A stretch of DNA of 28,132 bases from contig JADHYX010000053.1 of assembly GCA_027604685.1 (NCBI GenBank), positions 42,854 through 70,985 of the forward strand. Reading direction: 5' to 3'. Below, one piece after another: positions 21,077 through 28,132 of the stretch; positions within the stretch are counted from its first letter, which is position 1, and each line of letters begins with the position of its first letter. Below the pieces are notes generated by a model. The model saw only the letters and a program-made list of their open reading frames with translations. It was not told the origin of the DNA and searched no databases. Both the position numbers and the translations under genes were made by a program. The DNA comes from Lobulomyces angularis (lineage: Eukaryota; Chytridiomycota; Chytridiomycetes; Lobulomycetales; Lobulomycetaceae).

Positions 21077-22494
21077 TTAGCTTTTAGCTGGAAAATTATC
21101 ATGTGATTGACCTACTCTACGCTGCAATAAAACTCCCACCATACCTATAAGAGCAAGCCAGATTGATATTAAAATGAACCAAATGTTTGTAAAACTATAA
21201 AAAAAATTTTTCAAGGCAAGACCCAAGTATACATTGATAATGGCAGCAACTAAGGTGAACCTTCCAACATACCAATGAAGCTAATGTAAAAAGTTAAAAC
21301 GTGCATTTTCTTTTTACTGTTCTTACTTTATCCCACCATGGAATTGAGGTTCTTTCAGGATTGAACAATTTGTCAATTACGAAACCAAGAACAGATTGAA
21401 GTAGTGAAATTATAACAACAAATAATCCAAAAATTAAGTGTGCTGCTCCAACTGGAACTGCACTATAAGTTGATAATGCAAAATGTGGCTTAAAAAAAAA
21501 AGGTTGCAGTTGGGTTTAAAAAACTATTGCTTAACATACTGAATTTGAAGCATCTTTTCCAAGCCAAATAAATACTATGCCAATAATGGACAACAAAAAG
21601 GTTCCTAACAACATGCAGAAAAGATGTAACTTATACCACCACTTCTTAAATCTACCCTAAATATGATAGTTAAGATTAGTTAAATATTAAAAAGATTACT
21701 TTTCCGAATCTCGCAATAAAAATTCCTAATGGAGCAAATGCAAACCAAGCTACATACATGATTACACCATGAATATTAGTATAAAATTCCTTTGTGCTAA
21801 CTTCAGCACTAGTTTCACTTGGTCCTTTTCCTGAAGAATAACTGGATGCAGCATCCAACAACTTAGCAGTAACAGCCGCGTGTGAGCGATCATGATAATT
21901 AAAATTGTTATTTACAACTTTATCAGTTCCTGAAGCGTATATCATTTTGGCTGGTGTAGCATTTAAAACTAGAGCTTGTCCATTGACCGGAGGTCTACTT
22001 TTTGGCACCAAAAAAGTGATTATCAGGATACCGTTTTTTATTCCAGATTCAGCAGAAACTAATGTGCTATCTGCCGTAGGCAATATTGGTGGTAGGTCAT
22101 AGCCAGTTGATGATCTATGGGAAATCTTTGGTGTGTTTCCTTCCAAATAGCCAACATAAATTTCAGCATTACTCATTCCTAAAAAAAAAAAAAATGTTAA
22201 AACTAAAAAAACTGTTTTTTACTATTAAAAATTATTTTCTTAAGTTAACTATAGTACTATGATGAATGAACTTGAAAAAAAAAAAATTAATGTTAGAAAT
22301 TCACCTGAGCCAAAACCAATAGCCATCCAACCGATATTCGGCGGTCCGACCATTCTAAATTCAACAGAATCACTTTTATCTTGTGAGTATACACAAAATT
22401 GGTCTGTTAAATCTTTGGAACAAAAAGCTTGTGTAGAAACCAAGTTAAGCGAAATAATTATAAGCAGCGGTACATTTAAAAAAGATGGCAACAT
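21077..22494 (-). CDS. DOMON-cytochrome b561 transmembrane redox protein
   Basis: Five exons (22494-22305, 22178-21700, 21656-21540, 21488-21327, 21280-21077) give 383 residues. Order: signal peptide (1-23); DOMON domain (about 24-170) of the cellobiose dehydrogenase cytochrome type, with likely heme b ligands Met65 (in GMSNAE) and His159 or His163 (HDRSH); then a cytochrome b561 core (about 195-365) of five or so helices. The four heme-ligating His of b561 are at 200 (NIHGVIMY), 234 (YKLHLF), 279 (GAAHLIFG) and 318 (DKLHWYVG). Such proteins pass electrons across the plasma membrane, usually from cytosolic ascorbate or another donor to an outer acceptor such as ferric iron. No flavin or dehydrogenase domain is fused. 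The DOMON part is clearly paralogous to the gene at 24206. Confidence 0.92.
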
Positions 22495-23252
22495 TCGAAA
22501 ATATAAAGCAATGGTTTAATTTTAAGATATTTTATTTTTATTCTGAATATAATTTTAACCAAAATCAAAAAAAATTTTTTTCAAATTCACTAAAATTTTT
22601 TGTGGCATTCAAAGAAGTAGGAAATTGCCAAAATTTCAACTCTCAAATATTTCCATTCTGAAGATGTTCAATCTACTTTTACCTTTAGTTCTAGCTATTT
22701 ATAGCTTAATTTTTACTGTATTTATGAAATAAACTAATTTTTATAATATTTTTTCCATTGATACCAATTCCAAATGATTGAACAATACGATAAACCAGAT
22801 AAGTTTTTGAATTTTTTCAAATAAATTATTACTACTTAGAAATTGTCAAAAACATTATGTTAAATTTTAACTAACAAATAAGGTAAGAATTGAAATAAAG
22901 ACAAAAGGAGATTTGTTAAATTTGCATCTCCACTGTTAAAAAATAATTATGTGCCATAAAACTGAAGGTACCAATTCAACTTCAATGCATTAGATATAAG
23001 TAGATGCATAAATTATTACGAAGTCCACAGCTTGAATCTCAGCGGGAAGTGGCTTTGAATAAGGTTTGTTGCAAAAGCCTGGAAAAACAAATATTTAGCT
23101 AACTTTGGTGAGTGGTAGAAGTTTATTTATTAAACTCCATCAACAAAATTGAGTTAAAAGGTATTTAAGCATATTTGAATTTTTCCTGAAATATTTATTT
23201 AACTTTTATAACTTTTTATAACCAAAAATAAAAAAAATTCATTTTAACTTCA
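22495..23252. other. Intergenic region between divergent surface-protein genes
   Basis: Shared upstream region of DOMON-b561 (minus) and the small Asn/Gln-rich protein (plus), which could allow joint control. No repeat or reading frame is recognised apart from the TATA-like element listed separately. Confidence 0.4.
23162..23169 (+). promoter_or_regulatory. Candidate TATA-like element of the Asn-rich secreted gene
   Basis: TATTTAAG, 84-91 bp upstream of the start codon at 23253, the same spacing range as the TATA-like elements of the subtilisin and curlin-like genes. Confidence 0.3.
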
Positions 23253-23867
23253 ATGACCAACATAAAAAAAATTATTTTAATTTCACTTTTGACAATATCA
23301 TCAGTTTTTTCCTCACCCCTTCCCACCAACGAGACCAGTGAAGAACCGTCCTTGACCACTGTTACAAACACTCAACAAAACGCTGGTGTTAATGGTAACC
23401 AAGCTAATGGAAATGGCAACCAGCAAAATTCAGCAACATTTCAAGAAAATTCGGGAGAGAACCAGACTATTATAGGCACTGAAAATGTTTCCAATAGCAT
23501 TGTGAATGACAATTCCAGCACCATTGATAATTCGACCAATGTAACCAATAACAACATTACCAACAATGTAGATACAGATATCAATAATAATGTTACAGTT
23601 AATGAAGATAATCGTCAATTTATTAAACAAAATGAAGAACAAACTATAGTCAATAACTTTCACACTATTCAGCAATTACAAGCTGAAAATAGTAAAGACT
23701 ATGCTAAAGAAAATCATGTACAAGATTCAGATTATTTAAGTAAATTTGGTGAAAGCATTCCTACCGGGGAGTTGAATAAAGCGCAATTACTCAAGTTGAT
23801 ACTTTCTGCTAAAAAAGTTAGTGACGATTCGCTATTAATGTTAATGCAACTAATTAACAACAATTAA
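23253..23867 (+). CDS. Small secreted Asn/Gln-rich protein
   Basis: An intronless frame of 204 residues. A signal peptide (MTNIKKIILISLLTISSVFS) is followed by SPLPTNE, much like the SPTPGS that follows the signal in the curlin-like protein. Residues about 40-75 contain GNQANGNGNQQNSATFQ, which matches the GNxAxxxQ unit of that gene, and residues 75-125 are Asn/Thr/Ser/Val-rich with more than ten N-x-S/T glycosylation sites. The C-terminal third (about 130-204) is different: charged, helical, ending LMLMQLINNN. No anchor is seen. It could be a minor subunit or nucleator partner of the repeat protein, as CsgB is to CsgA, but this is inference from shared repeats and proximity only. Alternatively it is a generic cell-wall protein. 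Confidence 0.8.
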   Translation: MTNIKKIILISLLTISSVFSSPLPTNETSEEPSLTTVTNTQQNAGVNGNQANGNGNQQNSATFQENSGENQTIIGTENVSNSIVNDNSSTIDNSTNVTNNNITNNVDTDINNNVTVNEDNRQFIKQNEEQTIVNNFHTIQQLQAENSKDYAKENHVQDSDYLSKFGESIPTGELNKAQLLKLILSAKKVSDDSLLMLMQLINNN

Positions 23868-24205
23868 ATAAAGAATCAAATTGTAAAGACTTTCTGTAGA
23901 TGTAGATTATAATTCACATTTATTTAGAAATTGAAGTTAGTAGATACGCATTTATTTAGAAATTGAAATTAGTAAATTGTTTTTAAAATATTGTAAAAAA
24001 CCTATTTCTAATATTTTTTCCCTCCTTTTAACTCTTCATATTTTTTTAACTATTTTTTCCTATAAAAATTATTATATTTTCCTTTTTGTATCAAACAAAA
24101 ATAATTCAAAAGCAAGTAGTATTAATTTAAGAAGAAAAAAAATACATATTGCTATTTACAAAAATTAACAGTGTTTAATTACAATTTAAATACATACAAA
24201 ATAGA
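23868..24205. other. Convergent intergenic region
   Basis: Spacer between the 3' ends of the plus-strand Asn-rich gene and the minus-strand DOMON gene. It holds the direct repeat listed separately; otherwise only AT-rich sequence. Confidence 0.4.
23917..23975 (+). repeat. Direct repeat of about 27 bp, 32-bp spacing
   Basis: CATTTATTTAGAAATTGAA is followed, 32 bp further on, by a second copy; the match continues as GTTAGTA versus ATTAGTA. The pair begins 50 bp after the stop codon of the Asn-rich gene, in its probable 3' untranslated region. Function unknown; a recent tandem duplication is the simple explanation. Confidence 0.75.
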
Positions 24206-24990
24206 TTAGTAATTAAGAATCTTAAAAAAGACAAAGACTAGTAATAAAGATAAATTCATAGAGATTGTTGTTGATGAGCTTTTCGGTTTTTCTGCAGCAA
24301 TTGGAACCTGACCTTCGGTAAATGAAGATGACGCAGCTAATAAATTGGCACTCACAGAGCTGTGGGCTTTGTCATGTTGAGAAAATGAACCGCTAGTCAC
24401 TTTAGAATTACCAGAAGCAAAAATCAAAGAGGTTGAAGTACCGTCAAGAGGGTTTGCATGTCCATTAACCATCGGACGAGATTTTGGAACTGAAAATGTA
24501 ATGACTGTTTTTCCTTCCTTTAATCCAGAGGATGCAGGGACTAATGTGACAGATGGAGTAGCTGATACTGTTGGAAGTTGATAACCAGTTGAGATTCTAT
24601 GTGACACCGTAGCATTTCCTTCATCCATATATCCAATAAACATTTCAGCATCACTCATAGCTGTTAAAAAAAAGGTGTTAATTGAAAAAATCAATTTTTT
24701 TGATTTTTTAAAAAAAAAAATGAATAATAATATATAGAATTCTGAAAAATTAGAAAGATTACTTAAATAACAAAAAAAAGTAACGTACATTTTCCAAGGC
24801 CAAATGCCATCCATCCTATATTAGTTGGACCGACCATCATAAACTCAACATTTTGAGCGTTTTCTTTTGAATACACACAAAAACCTTCACTAGAGTCAGT
24901 AGAACAAAAAGCTTGTGAAACAACACCGGTAAAAGTAAGTGATAAAAGAGTAAAGAAAGATTTTAGTTTGTTGGATAGCATATTTTTCAT
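24206..24990 (-). CDS. GPI-anchored DOMON heme protein (paralogue without b561)
   Basis: Two exons (24990-24789, 24660-24206) give 218 residues: a signal peptide (about 1-27), one DOMON domain, and a short Ser-rich stretch followed by a hydrophobic tail (NLSLLLVFVFF) that ends the protein, as in a GPI-attachment signal. The likely heme ligands are kept (Met69 in SMSDAE, His163 and His167 in HDKAH). It shares long identical stretches with the DOMON of the gene at 21077 (AFCSxD, MVGPxNIGWMA, SHRxSTGYxLP, ITFxVPKSRPxVNG), and the intron falls at the same place, so the two arose by duplication. An extracellular electron carrier, like plant AIR12 (also GPI-linked), is the best guess. A second ATG at codon 4 could also be the start. 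Confidence 0.88.
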
Positions 24991-25069
24991 GAAATTTTAG
25001 AATTTTTAAAGTTTCTTAGGTTTTTAAATTAAATTTAAAGTCAGCTGGGCTTAGGTGGCTTGGAATAAA

Positions 25070-25096
25070 AGTGCCACAGGATTCTAATGTGGCACT
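25070..25096. promoter_or_regulatory. Perfect 9-bp inverted repeat upstream of the GPI-DOMON gene
   Basis: AGTGCCACA, a 9-base spacer, then TGTGGCACT: perfect arms, unusually GC-rich for this DNA. It lies 80-106 bp upstream of the DOMON start codon and 90 bp beyond the end of the chitinase-like gene, so it may be a site for a dimeric regulator or a hairpin in a transcript end. Confidence 0.45.
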
Positions 25097-25141
25097 GGGA
25101 TCAAGATTCTTAAAATTATATTTTAATGAGTTTTACTTTAT

Positions 25142-25149
25142 CTTATATA
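25142..25149 (-). promoter_or_regulatory. Candidate TATA box of the GPI-DOMON gene
   Basis: TATATAAG on the minus strand, about 152 bp upstream of the start codon and beyond the inverted repeat. If real, the inverted repeat would be in the transcribed leader. Confidence 0.3.
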
Positions 25150-25185
25150 TGCTAGCCCTATAAATCATACTGATTTACTCAATAA

Positions 25186-27243
25186 TCAAGCTTCTTTACC
25201 AACACTTCCCTTATTTAAACCATCTTGCGAACCGCGCATCGCAATTTTTCTTCTTTTTCTGCAGTAAAAAACAACAAAAGTCATTATAATCACTGCAACA
25301 ACAACTGCAACTACAACTCCAATAGTAACAGTACTATTGCTGGGATTATTATCACTTAATGGTTTTCCTGCTGTGAAAGGTTTTGTCGTTGTGGTTGTGG
25401 TAGTAGTAGAATTTGTTACTTCTATTTCATCTTTTTCTTTTTGCATTATTGCCGCTCTATCTATTAAGATGAATAAAATAATAAACTAAAGTTAGTTTTT
25501 TAAATTTTATTTACCCAAATCACCACCACCGTTTTTAGGTGGACCTAACACACTTTGCTGCTCAGCAGGAATCGGACTACAGGATATTGAGCTTGCAGCT
25601 GTTGAGTTATCTTCATTTGGAATGAGCTTTAATAGCTGCGAGACAACTGTGGAATAAGTGCTGTTCATGTCGTCTATACATGGATTGTTGACTGAATCGT
25701 AACTTGTTTCCTGTAACGCTATTCCTCCAAAATTTGGAAATTTCATCTTCATTTGACCAATTACATTTTTGCTAATGAGCTCGCTCACTGGCACATAGTC
25801 TAAACCAGAAGCGTCCACCCATTGTGGACTAAAGAATGAAACTAAGCCTACCACTAAGGAAATATTTTGATTTTGTTGCCATAAATATTCCGACCACGTC
25901 TCTATACTAGACCAGAAACCCTTTGCTTCATTAAATTGATACCCACAAATGTTCGGGCCTTAAATAAATATATTGTTAAAAAGTTATTTTAAGTTTTTAA
26001 CTACTTGAAAGCATGAAAGTAACAACATAGTCAATTAACTTGGGGTTTTCTGTTAAAACTCTTGGCGATTCCGTAGAATTTTCATTTACTGGCCAACTAA
26101 ATATATAATCAGGAAAATTACACAATGGCGAGCCTAAAAATGGTTCCAAAATCAGTACTTGAATGTTAATTTTTAAAACTTTTTTTACCAGAGATAGTGT
26201 ATTTTTTTGAATTATCAGAATCAAATAATCTTCTTAATTCACTATATAAACAGGCAAGCGTTTTGGAGTTAATAAATTTCAAATTGCTTTATTTTTGTTA
26301 CGCAATAAATGTTAAAACTCCATCAGCATTTGTACTGTGCATTAAATCAACTCCATCCAAAACTGCGGATCCAAAAGGTCTTTGTTTCATATCTGGTATA
26401 TTTCCTGCATTATATTTTAAGTTTAATTTTATTCATTTTTAAAATTTTTAATAGTTTAAGTTTTTTTTTTTTTTCTCTATTCTTACCATTGAAAAAGTAG
26501 TTCCAAATATTATTTGCTGAAACATTTCCGTTGATAATGGGAGAGGAATCTAACATGAAGGCTCTTGGTGCTTAAAAAAAGATAATTGTGTTTTATTTAA
26601 CTAATTATGTAATATTCTTATATAATTATAACAAAAATATGTTAATGCCATTTACTTACAAAGCGACAATACAACTTTTTTCCCCAAAGATTGACAAGTT
26701 ATTATATCAGCGGCAATATTGGGACAAAGTAACAATGAGAACCCGGGTGAAACTATAATTTTGGTAAACCTTCAAAATAAAGTAAATAAATTCAATACTT
26801 GGCTTTTTCCAATTTGGTGGTTTGTTTGTTGGATATTGACAATGATAAGCAAAATCTATTGCTGGTGCCATGTTTCCATCAAAGTATTGCATTAGCCCTG
26901 TTATATGATAGATCGTGTAGTCTAAAGAATTTCATTTTAATAGAATTCGTAATATTATCAATTATAAAAAAAAATGGTTAGCTTACCTGTATTTTTACAG
27001 AAATCTCCCAAAGTTGCCTCCCAATATGTAGATTCATAAGGATATTGCTAAACACAAACCAAAAAAAAATATACTTTTTAATTTCTTTTAGAAACTTTTT
27101 TTTGTATTTAAAATACATACATTTGTAATTTTGTTTTGTCCCCAATATCCTATTAACGCCTTTTCTCCTTCAATGCTATGCTCAATTTGATCTGGTAAAA
27201 ATCCCAATATCAAATTTGGCAAAAGAAATTGAACTAGTTTCAT
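25186..27243 (-). CDS. Membrane-anchored class III chitinase-like protein, catalytic site lost
   Basis: Ten exons (27243-27121, 27047-26987, 26921-26799, 26752-26660, 26570-26487, 26404-26302, 26241-26189, 26133-26005, 25958-25515, 25460-25186) join in frame to 495 residues. After a signal peptide the GH18 fold is recognisable: GYWGQN in strand 1, FAYHCQ, IAADIITCQSLGKKVVLSL, RPFGSAVLDGVD, LRRLFDSDNSKKYTISGSP and FGGIALQETS, as in fungal class III chitinases (Cts1 type). The catalytic motif DxxDxDxE reads D178-G-V-D181-L-M183-H-S185: the central Asp and the acid Glu are both replaced. The SxGG motif is also gone (SLSPRA). The tail has a Thr-rich stalk, one helix (about 449-470), then a basic 25-residue cytosolic end (CRKRRK). 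It is probably a chitin-binding receptor or adhesin, not a hydrolase. Confidence 0.85.
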
Positions 27244-27500
27244 TTTATATATTTATTTGAAATTTCTATTTTTTTTTTTTTAATGCCAATCATACAAGAA
27301 AAAATTACATGTTAAATTTGAATTGTATATAACCATAAAAACTTAACAAAGCACATACTAAAAAAAAGTTCTGAAAAGGGAATTTTCTGCAAATTTCCTG
27401 TAATTAGGATTGTTGATTTTAAATAAAAAAAAAGTTATGATCAGTTGGTGTATAAGTTCTAATTAAAATAGAAAAAACAAAAAAGAAATATTGGCGAATT

Positions 27501-28064
27501 TTATCTACTGTAAGCTACCCAAACTTTAACTCCAGTGGTACCTTTTTTACCGTTAAAAAAGTACCTTCCAAAAGTTAACGGATTCTCACCAACAGCTCTT
27601 ATAATTGAAAAAGGAAAAATAACAATAAAACATTAAATAACGAATTATCTATTATAATACCTAGACTCCAATTTTCCGTAACTAACCACTTGCTTAGAAG
27701 TCCGTGATCCTCTTCGCCCAGTAACTTGAATTCTATACCCAGCAATTTTTCCTAAAGCAGTATTGTCCACTAACGGTGGACTTTGAAATATTAGCTGTCG
27801 TTTTAATGCACCAGGTAGGGGAATATCAGAAACGTATTCACTTTTTGTTGTTTTACTCTGTAGCAAATCAAACTGTTCAGATTTCACTTTAATGCGATTT
27901 TCAAATGGATCCTTTAAACTTAATATTGATTTTTGAGCGTACGCTTTAAATGGATGTGATACTTGTAAGTGTGTGTTGTATAATTTGGGATATTTTGATT
28001 TTGGGGCATTTGCACTCACAAGTGATGCTGCTTTCATAAAATTAAGATAACTTTTATTTGACAT
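27501..28064 (-). CDS. Mitochondrial small-subunit ribosomal protein uS3m
   Basis: Two exons (28064-27661, 27597-27501) give 166 residues. The C-terminal half carries the end of the S3 domain: GYRIQVTGRRGSRTSKQ corresponds to the GIRIEVSGRLGG-type segment of bacterial and mitochondrial S3, and the end TFGRYFFNGKKGTTGVKVWV to the TxxGxxGVKVWI end. The N-terminal KH-type half is missing or strongly diverged, as in other nuclear-encoded mitochondrial versions. In most fungi rps3 lies in mitochondrial DNA; here the gene has a spliceosomal intron, so it is nuclear. The N-terminus is basic and Ser-rich and could serve as import signal. Confidence 0.65.
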
Positions 28065-28132
28065 TATCTTCGGTTAACTTTTATTCAAATAACTTTACTT
28101 TTAAAATTGATTTTTCTAATTGATCAGTTAAG

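Noticed and set aside
20604..25180. Transposon or viral insertion carrying the surface gene cluster
   Set aside because: No terminal repeats, transposase, integrase or target-site duplication is seen, and codon use and intron style match the neighbours.
26302..26404. Premature stop or frameshift making the chitinase-like gene a pseudogene
   Set aside because: The stop (TAA after FIA) lies inside a GT..AG intron; splicing restores an LRRLFD segment expected for the family.
25997..26500. Plus-strand frames opposite the chitinase-like gene
   Set aside because: Antisense readings running over introns and exons of a well-supported minus-strand gene.

Overview
The window is nuclear DNA from an AT-rich eukaryote, most likely an early-diverging zoosporic fungus (chytrid, Cryptomycota/Rozella-like or close relative). 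Fungal signs are a proteinase K-type secreted protease, a class III GH18 chitinase fold, DOMON/cytochrome b561 proteins and a probable MBA1-like mitochondrial protein. A full-length PACRG homologue implies a motile flagellum. The species assignment is inference. Genes are compact and most are interrupted by very short GT..AG introns (mostly about 26-60 nt). All exon joins given here were worked out by hand from splice signals, reading phase and family resemblance; individual junctions may be off by a base. TAA and TGA both end genes, and no departure from the standard code is seen.

Layout: (1) 68-2528 (-) von Willebrand A-domain protein with a WW-like module and PYGQ repeats; (2) 3273-4376 (+) six-helix membrane protein resembling the Rolling stone/FAR-17a type; (3) 4651-7031 (-) unrecognised 604-residue protein with two related helical segments; (4) 9010-10347 (+) secreted subtilisin; (5) 10529-11639 (+) MBA1/Tim44-like mitochondrial protein; (6) 12129-13038 (+) C3orf33-like membrane protein; (7) 13620-14784 (+) disordered orphan; (8) 15197-15275 (-) tRNA-Leu(UAG); (9) 15860-16859 (-) seven-helix orphan; (10) 17090-18138 (-) PACRG; (11) 27501-28064 (-) nuclear-encoded mitochondrial uS3.

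The most striking part is 19.7-27.2 kb, where five consecutive genes all encode secreted or surface-anchored proteins: a 311-residue Asn/Gln-rich protein made almost entirely of about 19 copies of a ~15-residue repeat (GNxAxxxQxN) that closely resembles the curlin (CsgA) amyloid repeat; a DOMON-cytochrome b561 transmembrane redox protein with the expected heme ligands; a second smaller Asn/Gln-rich secreted protein with related repeats; a paralogous DOMON protein that lacks b561 and instead ends like a GPI-anchored protein; and a type I membrane protein with a class III chitinase fold whose catalytic DxxDxDxE motif reads DGVDLMHS, so it is probably a chitin-binding pseudoenzyme. A reasonable but untested reading is a cell-surface or cyst-wall locus combining an amyloid-like coat, extracellular electron transfer and chitin recognition. 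The secreted subtilisin further upstream would fit the same exposed, possibly parasitic or saprotrophic, lifestyle.
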